From positions 124,001 through 188,000 of the forward strand of contig NZ_JNYV01000006.1 in the NCBI RefSeq assembly GCF_000717275.1: a DNA stretch of 64,000 nt, read 5' to 3'. How positions within the stretch are numbered: the stretch's first letter is position 1; the number at the start of each line of letters is the position of its first letter. The notes beneath the pieces were generated by a model. That model was not told where the DNA came from. It did no database searches and saw nothing but the letters and a program-made list of their open reading frames with translations. A program made the translations under genes and the position numbers. Of the stretch, positions 1 through 9,230 are shown piece by piece. Source of the DNA: Kitasatospora arboriphila (GTDB lineage: Bacteria > Actinomycetota > Actinomycetes > Mycobacteriales > Mycobacteriaceae).

Positions 1-166
1 ACCGATCACCGCCGGGCTGACCGGTGCGTGCCTCGTGTTGGGTGGAGACCTGTTGTGCCGCACGGTGTTGCCGGCCGGACTCCCCGTCGGTGTCGTCACC
101 GCAGGCATCGGCGGCCCCGCCCTCATCTACCTCATGGTCCAGATCAACCGAAAGGCCTCGGTATGA
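1..166 (+). CDS. FecCD-type iron-siderophore ABC permease, C-terminal fragment
   Basis: Only the last 54 codons are inside the window; the gene starts upstream. The reading frame from base 2 to the stop at 164-166 gives a tail containing [10 protein letters not shown], then [19 protein letters not shown]. This is the typical last-helix region of FecCD/BtuC permeases, which form the membrane channel for ferric-siderophore or cobalamin import. The stop overlaps the start of the next gene (ATGA), so the permease and ATPase are translationally coupled. The substrate cannot be told from this fragment. A siderophore is the usual cargo in this lineage. Confidence 0.85.
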   Translation, partial: PITAGLTGACLVLGGDLLCRTVLPAGLPVGVVTAGIGGPALIYLMVQINRKASV

Positions 167-975
167 GTGCCCTGTACTCGGAACAGTCCGCGGGACGCAT
201 TGCGGCCACCGGCCTCCAGGTCGGCTACGGCGACCGACCCATCATCGACGATCTCGACATCTCGATCCCCGACGGCAAGGTCACCACCATCGTCGGCCCC
301 AACGGGTGCGGTAAATCCACGCTGCTGCGCTCGCTGGTACGTCTGCTCAAGCCGACCGCGGGGCAGGTGCTGCTCGACGGCCGCGACATCGCGACGCTGC
401 GCACCAAAGACGTGGCCAAGATCCTCGGGCTGCTGCCCCAGAACCCCGTTGCCCCAGAGGGTTTGACAGTTGTCGACCTGGTCTCGCGAGGTCGTCACCC
501 CCACCAGTCCTGGTACAAGCAGTGGTCGCCGGAAGACGAGGTCGCCGTCGCGCAGGCGCTGGAACTGACCGACTGCACCGACCTTGCCGAGAGGACCATC
601 GACGCGCTGTCCGGTGGTCAGCGACAACGGGTCTGGATCGCTTTGACGCTGGCACAGCAGACCGATGTGGTGATGCTGGACGAGCCGACCACCTACCTCG
701 ACCTGTCACATTCGATCGACGTGCTCGACCTCGTCGACGACCTGTGCCGCATGCACGGCAAGACCGTGGTGATGGTGCTCCACGACCTCAATCTGGCTGT
801 GCGCTACAGCGATTGGCTGGTGGTGATGAGGGAGGGAGAGATCATCCGAGAGGGAACGCCCTCCGACGTCATCACCACCGATCTGTTGCAGGAGGCCTTC
901 GGGTTGTCCTCGCAGGTGCTTACCGACCCGGTGTCGGGTGGGCCGATGATCGTGCCCATCGGTCGCAAACGCTGA
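163..975 (+). CDS. ABC transporter ATP-binding protein, iron-siderophore/cobalamin type (FepC-like)
   Basis: 270-residue ATPase that should power the permease just upstream. Walker [10 protein letters not shown] is at residues 45-53, signature LSGGQRQ at 149-155, Walker B VVMLDEP at 169-175 and the H-loop His at 207. The length and motif spacing are those of FepC/FhuC-type import ATPases. A longer reading frame opens at base 28, but the ATG at 163 overlaps the permease stop and gives a family-sized protein, so I use it. The gene converges with DUF456, whose stop lies 16 bases on. No binding protein is next door; a siderophore-binding lipoprotein occurs separately at 47 kb. Confidence 0.93.
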   Translation: MSALYSEQSAGRIAATGLQVGYGDRPIIDDLDISIPDGKVTTIVGPNGCGKSTLLRSLVRLLKPTAGQVLLDGRDIATLRTKDVAKILGLLPQNPVAPEGLTVVDLVSRGRHPHQSWYKQWSPEDEVAVAQALELTDCTDLAERTIDALSGGQRQRVWIALTLAQQTDVVMLDEPTTYLDLSHSIDVLDLVDDLCRMHGKTVVMVLHDLNLAVRYSDWLVVMREGEIIREGTPSDVITTDLLQEAFGLSSQVLTDPVSGGPMIVPIGRKR

Positions 976-991
976 CATACCCACCCGCGGA

Positions 992-1471
992 CTAGAAAGC
1001 GAACGCCGCTCCGAGCCACAGGGACGCGGCGAGCAGGGCGCCGGTCAGCTCGATCACGATGGCCAGTCCCGCGGCCTTCGTCGCAGCGACGGCCCCACGC
1101 CAACCCGCTTCGATGCTGCCCAGCCGCGCCCACTCGGCAAGGAACGCGCCGAGCACGAACCCGATCGGCAGGCCCACCACCGGGATCACGAAGAACCCGA
1201 CGATCCCGAGCAGACCGCCCAGGACCACCGTCCGGCCGGGCACCCCCGAGTCCTTCATCGACTTGTTCGCGAAGACGTACTTGACGATCGCCGAGACGCC
1301 CAGCAACACGGCAGCGGCCGCGAACACCAGCCAGCCCGCGCCACCGACGACAAAAGCCCACACCCCGATGGCAACGAAGATGAGGCTCAGTCCGGGCAGC
1401 ACCGGCACGACAACACCGCACAACCCGAGAAAGATCACCAGGGCGACGATGACCTCGCCGACAAAAGGCAC
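992..1471 (-). CDS. DUF456 family small membrane protein
   Basis: 159-residue, very hydrophobic protein with about four membrane segments and Gly/Pro-rich turns (GLCGVVVPVLPG near the N-terminus; GLLGIVGFFVIPVVGLPIGFVLGAF near residues 87-110). This layout matches DUF456 membrane proteins, which have no assigned function. The start is GTG at 1471 with a GGGGAGAA ribosome site a few bases upstream. The purT stop is only 12 bases upstream on the same strand, so the two are probably cotranscribed; nothing in the protein itself suggests a purine role. Confidence 0.8.
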   Translation of the reverse strand: MPFVGEVIVALVIFLGLCGVVVPVLPGLSLIFVAIGVWAFVVGGAGWLVFAAAAVLLGVSAIVKYVFANKSMKDSGVPGRTVVLGGLLGIVGFFVIPVVGLPIGFVLGAFLAEWARLGSIEAGWRGAVAATKAAGLAIVIELTGALLAASLWLGAAFAF

Positions 1472-1483
1472 GTGTTCTCCCCG

Positions 1484-2953
1484 CTACCGGTTCTCGTCGC
1501 CCGAGCCGGCGGATTTGTTCAGCCGAGGACCGGCCGGCGGTCCGGCCTGTGCCGGGGCAGGAGTCCTTGGCGGCGAGGGCTGCGCTCCCGGCGGACGTCG
1601 GGTGACCCGTGTCATCCCTGGATCGGGAGGGGACGACTCGCGCGGCGCTTCCTCGCGGATTGCGGCCACTGCACGGGTGTCTGCCTGCGGTGACGTGCTG
1701 ATCGGCCGCACCAGGCGGGCCGCTTCGCCGGCCCGGGCGCGGGCGGTCTGGATGTCGTCCGCAGTCGCGATCACCACGCCCATCCGGCGACGCGCAAAGC
1801 TCTCGGGCTTGCCGAACAACCGGATGTCCGTTTCCGGGACAGCCAGGGCGGCAGCAACGTTCTCGAAGGCGATCGCCGGTTCGTCCAGGCCGCCGTAGAT
1901 CACCGCTGATGCGCCCGGCGAGGCCAGCGTCACGTCCACCGGCAATCCGAGGATCGCACGCGCATGCATGTCGAACTCGGACAGTCGCTGGGTTCCGAGG
2001 GTGACCAGACCGGTGTCGTGCGGCCGTGGGCTGACCTCGGAGAAGTACACGTCGTCGTCTTTGACGAACATCTCGACACCGAAGATGCCGCGGCCACCGA
2101 GCCGGCCGTCGCCGAGCGCCGAGGCGATGCGTGCGGCCACCGAGGTAGCGCCGCCCAGGGCGGTCTCACTCATGGGCTGCGGCTGCCACGACTCGACGTA
2201 GTCGCCCTGTTGCTGTCGGTGTCCGATCGGTGCGCAGAAGTACGTGCCGAGACGGCCGGTGTTCGGATCGACGGCTCGCACGGTCAGCAGGGTGATCTCG
2301 TAGTCGAAGTCGACGAAACCCTCGACGATGACCCGTCCACCCTGGACGCGGCCGCCGGCGACGGCGTGGTCCCAGGCCCGGTCGACCTCATCCGGCCCAC
2401 GCACCACACTTTGGCCCTTGCCCGACGACGACATCACCGGTTTGACGACACACGGGAACCCGACACGGCTGGTCGCGGCGCGGACCTCGTCGGCCGAATC
2501 GGCGAACGCGTACGGCGACGTCGGAAGACCCAGCCTCTCGTCGGCCAGCCGACGGATGCCCTCGCGGTTCATCGTCAAGGCCGTGGCACGCGCGGTGGGG
2601 ATCACCTCGGTCAGACCGTCTTCGTGGACCTCGACGAGGACCTCGGTGGCGATGGCCTCGATCTCGGGGACCACGAAGTCGGGTTGCTCGGCCTCGATCA
2701 CGGCACGCAGTGCGCGCGGGTCGGTCATGTTCACCACGTGTGAGCGGTGGGCGACCTGATGGCCCGGAGCGTTCGGATAACGATCGACCGCAACCACTTC
2801 GACGCCGAGCCGCTGGAAGGCGATGATCACTTCTTTGCCGAGTTCCCCGGCGCCGAGCAACATCACCTTGGTGGCGCCTGGGGTCAGCGGAGTGCCGATA
2901 CGGTCGGGCACGGCAGAGATGACGACGCCGCTTCCCGAGGTATTGGTAGACAC
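1484..2953 (-). CDS. purT: Formate-dependent phosphoribosylglycinamide formyltransferase (PurT)
   Basis: 489-residue ATP-grasp enzyme that makes formyl-GAR from GAR, formate and ATP in purine synthesis, independently of formyl-tetrahydrofolate. The N-terminal lobe has the nucleotide-fold motif [11 protein letters not shown] (residues 33-43) and the conserved stretch [11 protein letters not shown]. The ATP-grasp part contains [15 protein letters not shown] and ends in [17 protein letters not shown] residues (here [14 protein letters not shown]). The C-terminus carries roughly 60 extra residues rich in Pro and Ala compared with the usual ~390-residue enzyme, probably a disordered tail. The start is GTG at 2953; I see no strong ribosome site. 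DUF456 follows 12 bases downstream. Confidence 0.93.
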   Translation of the reverse strand: MSTNTSGSGVVISAVPDRIGTPLTPGATKVMLLGAGELGKEVIIAFQRLGVEVVAVDRYPNAPGHQVAHRSHVVNMTDPRALRAVIEAEQPDFVVPEIEAIATEVLVEVHEDGLTEVIPTARATALTMNREGIRRLADERLGLPTSPYAFADSADEVRAATSRVGFPCVVKPVMSSSGKGQSVVRGPDEVDRAWDHAVAGGRVQGGRVIVEGFVDFDYEITLLTVRAVDPNTGRLGTYFCAPIGHRQQQGDYVESWQPQPMSETALGGATSVAARIASALGDGRLGGRGIFGVEMFVKDDDVYFSEVSPRPHDTGLVTLGTQRLSEFDMHARAILGLPVDVTLASPGASAVIYGGLDEPAIAFENVAAALAVPETDIRLFGKPESFARRRMGVVIATADDIQTARARAGEAARLVRPISTSPQADTRAVAAIREEAPRESSPPDPGMTRVTRRPPGAQPSPPRTPAPAQAGPPAGPRLNKSAGSGDENR

Positions 2954-3026
2954 AGAGACAAGGCTAGCGCCTCCGCACGGCCGTTTTACACCTGACGATC
3001 ACCGGGCGCGGACGGCCGGGGCCGGG

Positions 3027-3371
3027 TCAGCCCATCTGGGCATGCCGATAGCACCAACGCCACGTCTCGCCGGGCTCGGCCGAACGCATCACCGGGTGCC
3101 CGGTGGACTTGAAATGTGCGGTCGCGTGCTTCCGCGGACTGGAGTCACAGCAGGCGACGTGTCCGCAGGTCAGGCATTTACGAAGGTGCGCCCAGTGATC
3201 GACGCCCTCGGCAACGCAGTCCTGGCATGCACCTTGGGAGTCGACCGGTGGGTCCGCCGACGGATCCTCGCTGGTCTGGGTGAGTTCGGGACACAATTCG
3301 TCCGCCACGTCGGCAAGCAGCGTGGACGGTTTGATGTTGCGGTGCATGACCGACCGGATGGGGTTGCGCAT
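3027..3371 (-). CDS. Small UBP-type zinc-finger protein
   Basis: 114-residue protein whose second half is a UBP-type zinc finger: CQDC, then HLRKCLTCGHVACCDSS, then HATAHFKSTGHPV, then ETWRWCYRH. In eukaryotes this fold binds ubiquitin tails; in actinobacteria it occurs as a stand-alone small protein of unknown partner. The frame is open further upstream to 3455. I chose the ATG at 3371 because GAGGAAGGA sits six bases before it and the family is normally about 90-120 residues; starts at 3449 or 3455 are possible. The gene diverges from the antiporter at 3512. Confidence 0.8.
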   Translation of the reverse strand: MRNPIRSVMHRNIKPSTLLADVADELCPELTQTSEDPSADPPVDSQGACQDCVAEGVDHWAHLRKCLTCGHVACCDSSPRKHATAHFKSTGHPVMRSAEPGETWRWCYRHAQMG

Positions 3372-3511
3372 CAGGTCCTTCCTCATGTGGTTCGCGAGTG
3401 GGCTCAGGTCGCAGGCCTCGGCGGCGGGAGACGTCTGCGGCGAGAACATTTCCATTCTCCCGTATCTTTGGCTGGTTCGGTCGGGTGTGCGCTGAGGGAG
3501 GAATTCGGGCG

Positions 3512-5107
3512 GTGGACGAAGGACTGTTGATCGTCGCCGTGGTCGCGGTGATCCTGGCCGCCATCTGTCGCCGATTCGGTCTCTCTGCCCCGTTGGTGCT
3601 GGTGGTGGTGGGGCTGGGGCTCGGCTGGATCCCAGGTCTTCCCGAGTTCACCCTGGAACCGGAGCTGGTCCTGTTCGCGGTGTTGCCACCGCTGCTCTAC
3701 TCGGCGGCCCTGGACAGTTCCTATGTGGCGCTGCGCAAGAACGTACGCGCGGTCGGACTGCTGGCCGTCGGGCTGCCGCTCGCGACCACCGCGGGCGTCG
3801 GAGTGGTCGCGTACTACGCCGTCCCCGACCTCCCCTGGGCCGCCGCCTTTGTCCTGGGTGCGGTGATCGCGCCGCCCGATGCTGTGTCTGCGCAGGCCGT
3901 CGGTCGTCGCCTGGGTCTGCCCCGGCGTGTGATGACGCTGCTGGGCGGCGAGAGCCTGCTCAACGACGCCACCGCTCTGACGGCCTACCGCTTGGCGCTG
4001 GCCGCGGCGGTCGGCGCGACCACCACCGTGTGGGACGGCATCCTGGCCTTCCTGATCGCTGCCGTCGGCGGCCTGATCGTGGGACTTGCTGCCGGGCTGG
4101 CGGTCGCCTTCATGCGCCACTTCCTCACCGATCCCCCGATGGAGACGGCCCTGGGAATCATCGCGCCGTTTGCGATCTACTTCGTCGCCGAGGAGATCCA
4201 TGCATCGGGTGTGATCGCGGTTGTCGCGGCGGGCCTCTATCTGGGTCAGCGGTCGGTGCGCGAGGGATACGCCACCCGCTTGCAGGACAACGCCGTCTGG
4301 CGTTCGATCGACGCCATCCTCGAGTCGTTTGTGTTCCTGCTCATCGGACTCCAGCTCCCGCAGGTCATCGAAGGTCTGGGAGACCGGTCGACCGCCGCGA
4401 TCTGCTGGGCCGCGGCCGCCGTCTTCGCCGCGACCATCGCGATCCGCATCGTCTGGGTGTTCGGGGCGACATACGGTGCCCGGCTGTTCCCACGAATACG
4501 TGAGCGTGAACCGTATCCACAGCCCGGCGCGGTGTTTGTGGTGTCGTGGGCGGGCATGCGCGGGGTGGTCAGTCTTGCTGCAGCCTTTGCCATTCCGCTC
4601 ACCGTCGACGACGGTTCACAGTTCCCGGCCCGCGACGCCATCTTGTTCCTCACCTTTGTGGTGGTGGTCGGGACCTTGTTGTTGCAAGGAACCACGTTGC
4701 CGTTGCTCATCAGGTGGCTCGGTGTGCAGGGTGATGAGAGGCAGGCCGATCTGGTGGGCCTGGCCCGCGCCCAGGACCGCGCCGGCCGGACCGCGTTCGC
4801 GCGGCTCGAGCAGATCAAGGCCGAGATACCCGAGGGTGACGCCCGCCTGGAGCAGGTGAAGATCTTGGAGCACTGGATCCGGGCGCGCAAGAACCTTGCG
4901 TGGGAAGGACTGGGCCGGGACTCCGACGAGATCGGTGAGAGTCCGACGGAGGCGTACAACCGGATCCGCAACGAGCTCATCCAGATTCAGCGCGAGGTGT
5001 TCATCGACGAACGCGACCGCGGGCGGATCGACGACGAGGTGCTGCGGAGCGCGTTGCGGCAGCTCGATCTCGCCGAAGGTCTCGGCGACAGCCGAAAGCA
5101 ATTGTGA
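3512..5107 (+). CDS. Na+/H+ antiporter, CPA1 family
   Basis: 531-residue cation:proton antiporter of the inner membrane. About twelve hydrophobic segments fill residues 1-420, including the CPA1 hallmark stretch GAVIAPPDAVSAQAV and GGESLLNDATALTAYR, where the ND pair is the ion-binding site. A soluble, charged tail of about 110 residues follows, as in many bacterial NhaP-like proteins. The frame opens at 3398, but GTG at 3512 has GGGAGGA ten bases upstream and begins directly before the first membrane segment. The end of the gene lies inside a short repeat (5093-5156). The start of a second, only distantly similar antiporter closes the window at 63216. Confidence 0.9.
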   Translation: MDEGLLIVAVVAVILAAICRRFGLSAPLVLVVVGLGLGWIPGLPEFTLEPELVLFAVLPPLLYSAALDSSYVALRKNVRAVGLLAVGLPLATTAGVGVVAYYAVPDLPWAAAFVLGAVIAPPDAVSAQAVGRRLGLPRRVMTLLGGESLLNDATALTAYRLALAAAVGATTTVWDGILAFLIAAVGGLIVGLAAGLAVAFMRHFLTDPPMETALGIIAPFAIYFVAEEIHASGVIAVVAAGLYLGQRSVREGYATRLQDNAVWRSIDAILESFVFLLIGLQLPQVIEGLGDRSTAAICWAAAAVFAATIAIRIVWVFGATYGARLFPRIREREPYPQPGAVFVVSWAGMRGVVSLAAAFAIPLTVDDGSQFPARDAILFLTFVVVVGTLLLQGTTLPLLIRWLGVQGDERQADLVGLARAQDRAGRTAFARLEQIKAEIPEGDARLEQVKILEHWIRARKNLAWEGLGRDSDEIGESPTEAYNRIRNELIQIQREVFIDERDRGRIDDEVLRSALRQLDLAEGLGDSRKQL

Positions 5108-5156
5108 CAGTCGAAAGCAGTTGTGACAGTCGGCAGCCGAAAGCAGTTGTGACGGG
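5093..5156. repeat. Three copies of a 19-bp repeat spanning the antiporter stop codon
   Basis: CGAAAGCARTTGTGACAGT occurs at 5093-5111 and 5112-5130. After a 7-base spacer a third copy (last bases GGG) lies at 5138-5156. The true stop TGA (5105-5107) is inside the first copy, and each later copy carries the same TGA. The repeat fills the space between the antiporter and the converging cyclase gene. Confidence 0.85.
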
Positions 5157-5163
5157 CGGTCTG

Positions 5164-6717
5164 TCAGTCGGTTGAGGTCTGGGTCGCGTACACCTCGGTG
5201 GCCTCGGAGCGGCCGCGTAACACCGTCGAGTCTTGGTGGTGCCATTGTGCCGCTTCGGATTTCGAGGCCGCCTCGACCGCGCGGCCCGACGAGAGAGGGC
5301 GGCCCGGGTCTTTTTTCGCGAGTTCACTGAGCCGGGCGGCCTCGTTCACGGCGTCGCCGATGACGGTGTACTCGAAACGCTGGATGGCGCCCACGTTGCC
5401 CGCGACCACCGGACCGTAGGCGACCCCGATGCCCGCCTGCAGTTGCGGCACCTTGATGGCCAGTTCCTCGCTGATCTCACGCGCGGCGACGAGGGCCGAT
5501 GCGGCGGAATCGGACAGACCGATCGGGGCCCCGAACACGGCGAGCACCGCGTCGCCCTGGAACTTGTTGACCAGTCCGTCGTGCTTCTCGACGGTCGACA
5601 CCACCACGGCGAAGAACTGGTTCAGGATGTTCACCACATCGGCGGGCGGGCGGGTGGCGGCCAAGGTGGTGGAGCCGATCACGTCGATGAACAGCACAGC
5701 AACTGTCTGTTCGCTGCCGCCGAGTTCGGGGTCCTGCGCCAAGGCGGCCTCGGCGACCTCCTTGCCGACGTGACGGCCGAACAGGTCGCGCAGGCGCTCG
5801 CGTTCGCCGAGACCGGCGACCATCGAGTTGAAGCCCGCCTGCAGGTCGCCGAGTTCGGTGCCGTCGAAGACCACCACCCGTACGTCGTTGTCTCCGCCGC
5901 GAACCCGGCTCATCCCCTGCCGGACGGTACGGATGGGCGCGACGATGCTGTCCATGCTGAGGAAGTTGAGGATCGACCCGGTGAACAGTGCGGTGGCGCT
6001 CAGGACCGTGACGGCGATGAAGATGTCGACCTTGGTGGTGTCGTCGCGGAACAGCCCGAAGATGACCACGAGCATCACCCCGACGATGGGGATGCCTGAC
6101 CCCACCGACCAGGTCAGCATTCCGCGTGTGCGCAGGCTGCCGCGGCGGGCAGCGCGGACGTGCCCGGCTTCGAGAGCCTGGGCCGCCACAGGCCGGAGAG
6201 AGAACTCGGTCAGCAGATACGCGATGGAGCACACCACGGCTGCCGAGAGCCCGACCACGAATGCGATCTTGGGGATGAGGGCAGCGTCGTAGACCCCGTA
6301 CGCGGTGGTGAACAGGATGCCTGCCACCACCCACAGCGCGGCCTGCAGCCTGGTGAGCAGTGCGGGCGCCTTCAGTGCTGCGCGCGCCTGGGCCGCCGTC
6401 GGTGGTTCGTCGCGCAACGCCCACCGGAGTCGTCGCAGTACCCGCGTGGTGCCCACCCACAGTCCGATCAGGAACGCGAGCGACACATAGACCGGCACGA
6501 CGATGAAGTTGACCCACCACAGACCGGACTGCAGCACGCTCGGCTCGGGGATGCCGATGGTCACCAGCAGGATCACCATGCCGGCACCGATGGCGTTGGC
6601 GGTGAGGACGCCGACGGAGATCAGGAGCTGGATCCGGATCCGCTTCTTGTGGATGGAGTCCTGCGTGGACCCCAGGAGGATGGATCCGTAGTCGGACTCG
6701 CGCCGCCAGAGCCTCAT
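5164..6717 (-). CDS. Membrane-bound class III adenylate/guanylate cyclase with HAMP domain
   Basis: 517-residue protein. The first 270 residues hold about six membrane segments, then a HAMP linker (residues ~270-325, ending in GDLQAGFNSMVAGL), then a class III cyclase domain (~340-500). Catalytic residues can be read directly: metal-binding Asp in VLFIDVIGST and FQGDAVLAVFG, the substrate-specifying Lys in NKFQGDA, and the Asn/Arg pair in GDAVNEAARLSE. The layout matches the mycobacterial Rv1318c-Rv1320c/Rv3645 group that makes cAMP. The response-regulator stop is 37 bases upstream on the same strand, so the cyclase may be the last gene of the citrate operon. Confidence 0.92.
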   Translation of the reverse strand: MRLWRRESDYGSILLGSTQDSIHKKRIRIQLLISVGVLTANAIGAGMVILLVTIGIPEPSVLQSGLWWVNFIVVPVYVSLAFLIGLWVGTTRVLRRLRWALRDEPPTAAQARAALKAPALLTRLQAALWVVAGILFTTAYGVYDAALIPKIAFVVGLSAAVVCSIAYLLTEFSLRPVAAQALEAGHVRAARRGSLRTRGMLTWSVGSGIPIVGVMLVVIFGLFRDDTTKVDIFIAVTVLSATALFTGSILNFLSMDSIVAPIRTVRQGMSRVRGGDNDVRVVVFDGTELGDLQAGFNSMVAGLGERERLRDLFGRHVGKEVAEAALAQDPELGGSEQTVAVLFIDVIGSTTLAATRPPADVVNILNQFFAVVVSTVEKHDGLVNKFQGDAVLAVFGAPIGLSDSAASALVAAREISEELAIKVPQLQAGIGVAYGPVVAGNVGAIQRFEYTVIGDAVNEAARLSELAKKDPGRPLSSGRAVEAASKSEAAQWHHQDSTVLRGRSEATEVYATQTSTD

Positions 6718-6754
6718 CGGCGCTCCGGTGTGGTGCGAGTGGGTTTCACGCCGG

Positions 6755-7444
6755 TCAATCTACTGCGGATCGGCGCTCACCAGGCAGGCGGTACTCCTGT
6801 TTGGGCCTGCCGGTGGCGCCGTAGCGCAGGCGCATCGCCAGCTTTCCCGACGCCACCATGTGGGCGAGATGCCGCCGGGCCGTGGGCGGCGAGATGCCGA
6901 CCGCCGCGGACACCTCGTCGGCGAACATCACCTGGCCCGATTGCGCGAACGCCGCCAAAATCAGTTGCTCTGTGTGCGAGCCACTTTCGGAGCTCTCCCG
7001 CGTGACGCGGCCGAACCGCAATGCGCTGACCGCGGCGTCGACAGTGCTCTGGTCGATCGCCGGTGCAGCCAGGATGCGCCGGTACTGCGCGTAAGCGGAC
7101 AGTCGACGCGCGAGTTCGGTGTTCTCGAACGGTTTGATCAGGTACGTCAGCGCCCCGCCGCGGAACGCGCGGCGGATGGCAGCGCTGTCGGTCTCGGCGC
7201 TGACGACAAACGTGTCGCAGCCGATCTGGGCCGCCAGTTCGAGTCCGGAACCGTCGGGCAGGTGGACGTCGATGAGGGCGAGGTCGACGTCGGGTTGTTC
7301 GGCGAGCACCGAGAGGGCCTGCTCGCGACCGCCTGCCGTGCCTGCCACCGAGAACCCACCGACGGCCTCGACGATGGACGCGTGCAGACCGGCGACCCGG
7401 AAGTCGTCGTCCACGATGAGCACCTTGAACTCCCGGGCTGTCAC
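6755..7444 (-). CDS. CitB/DctR-type response regulator
   Basis: 229-residue DNA-binding regulator. An N-terminal receiver domain (residues ~7-120) has the acidic pocket VLIVDDDFR, the phospho-acceptor Asp in LALIDVHLPDGSG, and the Lys in LIKPF. A C-terminal helix-turn-helix follows: ADEVSAAVGISPPTARRHLAHMVASG, then GRPKQEYRL, the arrangement of the CitB/DcuR/DctR family that answers external di- and tricarboxylates. The GTG start overlaps the stop of the sensor kinase gene (GTGA), indicating coupled translation. Its likely targets are the citrate transporter upstream and its own operon; a tandem 9-bp repeat at 10797-10814 is a candidate site. Confidence 0.9.
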   Translation of the reverse strand: MTAREFKVLIVDDDFRVAGLHASIVEAVGGFSVAGTAGGREQALSVLAEQPDVDLALIDVHLPDGSGLELAAQIGCDTFVVSAETDSAAIRRAFRGGALTYLIKPFENTELARRLSAYAQYRRILAAPAIDQSTVDAAVSALRFGRVTRESSESGSHTEQLILAAFAQSGQVMFADEVSAAVGISPPTARRHLAHMVASGKLAMRLRYGATGRPKQEYRLPGERRSAVD

Positions 7445-9156
7445 CGCACCGGCTCCTCGTCCAGCGGTTCGGCCGGCTCGTGCGGGCTCAGCATCCTGGG
7501 CAGCCGCGCGACGAAGACGGCGCCACCGAGGACGTTGTCGGGTTGCTTTGCATCGCCGCCCGCGTCCACGAGCGTCAGGTCCCCGCCGCGGGTTCGCGCC
7601 AGCTGTCGCGACAGCGCCAGACCCATCCCCCGCCCGCCGGGCACGGAGTCGTCCTGGTGGGTGGTGACGCCCTCGGTGAAGACCTGCTGCGGATCGGCGA
7701 GCCTCACACCGGGCCCGGAGTCCGACACGACCACCAGCAAGGTGTCGTCTGCGACGATCAGTTCCACCTCGACCTGGGCGGGTGCCCCGCCGGAGGCGGC
7801 CTCTGACGTCCCGCCGGAGGCGGCCTCTAATGCCCCGCCGGAGGCGGCCTCTAGTGCATTGTCGATGAGGTTGCCCACGATGGTCGTTGCGGCCACCGGG
7901 TCCTGCAATGTGCCGGAGACCAACGTCTGTGGACCCAGCGTGAGTAGTACGCCGCGCTCGCGGGCGGAGGCTGCCTTGGCGTCGAGGAATGCCCGCAGGT
8001 GCGGCTCGTTGATGTTCTCGCTGCCGGGCAGGTCGATGCCGTACGGACCTGTGCCCATCACCTCATCCAGATAGTCGAGCGCCGCGACCGCATCGCCTTG
8101 CCGCAGCAAACCGGCGGTGACGTGCATCCGGTTGGCCGATTCGTGTCGCTGAGCGCGCAGCGCATCCGTCATCGACTTGATCGAATCGAGTTGTCGGGTA
8201 AGGGCTTCCACGTCGGTGCGGTCCACCACCGACAACACGATGCCGAGATCGGTGCCGTCGCGCCGCACCCGGTGGGAACTGACCAGCACCACACGGTCAC
8301 CCACTGCGGCCGACCGCGGCGTCTGCACGGGCGTGGTGGCCACCTCGAGTACCCGTGCGGTCAGACCCACCTCGGTGACCGGGGTGCCGATGTCGGCGGT
8401 CACGCCCAACAGGGTGCGCGCCTTGTCGTTGATCACCCGGACCACACCGGACGGGTCGATGGCAACCACACCTTCACCGATCGAGTGCAGCACCGCCCCT
8501 TGCTCACGCACCAGCTCCGCGAGTTGATCCGGTTCCAGGCCGAGGGTGAGGCGACGCCACCGCCGCGCGAGCAACGCCGAGCCGATGACACCGGTGACCA
8601 GCGCGGCAAGGGCGATGAGGACAAGGGCGATCACGTCACCGCGCAAGTCGTCGCTGATCTTCTCCGTGGAGATCCCGACGCTCACGAGCCCGACCACCTC
8701 GGTGGAGTCCGGGGCGAGGACCGGCACCTTGGCGCGCACCGATTCGCCCAGCGTTCCACGGTCGGTGGCCAGATCCTCACGACCGCCGAGCGCACGGCCC
8801 GGATCGGTACTGAGGGGGCGGGTCAGTTCGGTTGCGTCGGGGTGCGCAAGCCTCAGTCCACGATTGTTGGCGATCACCACGAAGAGGGCGCCGGTGCGGT
8901 CGGCGACGGCGAGTGCCTGGGCTTGGAGCGGTCCGTCGGCCAGGGCGCGCTGGTCGAGGGAGTCGCCGCTGCCCGCCGCCACCTCGGCACGCACCTGATC
9001 GTCGGTCGCCACCGATCTGGCGATGGCGAGTGCGCGCTGGCCGTACTCCTCACGGAGTTTGTCGTCGCTACCGGAGATCACGATGCCGAAGCCGACCCCG
9101 AGACTGACCAGGATCACCACCACCTGCAGGAGCAGGACCTGGTTTCGCAACCGCAT
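7441..9156 (-). CDS. CitA/DpiB-type sensor histidine kinase
   Basis: 571-residue sensor. An N-terminal membrane helix (residues ~5-25), a periplasmic Cache-like sensing domain (~26-170) and a second helix (~175-195) are followed by a PAS domain (GEGVVAIDPSGVVRVINDKA). A dimerisation helix carries the phospho-accepting His in AQRHESANRMH, the form seen in CitA/DcuS kinases, and the ATPase domain has VGNLIDNALEAA, SDSGPGV and GRGMGLALSRQL. The frame stays open to 9585; I chose ATG 9156 because the membrane helix begins there, but ATG 9219 is possible. The ATPase contains a 24-bp tandem repeat just after the N-box. Confidence 0.9.
   Translation of the reverse strand: MRLRNQVLLLQVVVILVSLGVGFGIVISGSDDKLREEYGQRALAIARSVATDDQVRAEVAAGSGDSLDQRALADGPLQAQALAVADRTGALFVVIANNRGLRLAHPDATELTRPLSTDPGRALGGREDLATDRGTLGESVRAKVPVLAPDSTEVVGLVSVGISTEKISDDLRGDVIALVLIALAALVTGVIGSALLARRWRRLTLGLEPDQLAELVREQGAVLHSIGEGVVAIDPSGVVRVINDKARTLLGVTADIGTPVTEVGLTARVLEVATTPVQTPRSAAVGDRVVLVSSHRVRRDGTDLGIVLSVVDRTDVEALTRQLDSIKSMTDALRAQRHESANRMHVTAGLLRQGDAVAALDYLDEVMGTGPYGIDLPGSENINEPHLRAFLDAKAASARERGVLLTLGPQTLVSGTLQDPVAATTIVGNLIDNALEAASGGALEAASGGTSEAASGGAPAQVEVELIVADDTLLVVVSDSGPGVRLADPQQVFTEGVTTHQDDSVPGGRGMGLALSRQLARTRGGDLTLVDAGGDAKQPDNVLGGAVFVARLPRMLSPHEPAEPLDEEPVR
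7783..7854. repeat. In-frame 24-bp tandem repeat (3 copies) inside the kinase ATPase domain
   Basis: Copies lie at 7783-7806, 7807-7830 and 7831-7854, sharing CCCGCCGGAGGCGGCCTCT. They encode three consecutive octapeptides of the form EAASGG(A/T)(L/S/P) right after the N-box NLIDNAL. A kinase without the expansion would need only one unit, so 16 residues look added. Confidence 0.93.
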
Positions 9157-9230
9157 GGACACAGCGTAGGCACCCGCCATCCGACGGGTGCCCACGTTGC
9201 CTGCCAACAGTTTGGCCATCGTGTTGTCGA

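Noticed and set aside
3027..3455. Longer version of the UBP zinc-finger protein starting at 3455 or 3449
   Set aside because: ATG 3371 has a much stronger ribosome site and gives a normal family length, though the longer form cannot be excluded.
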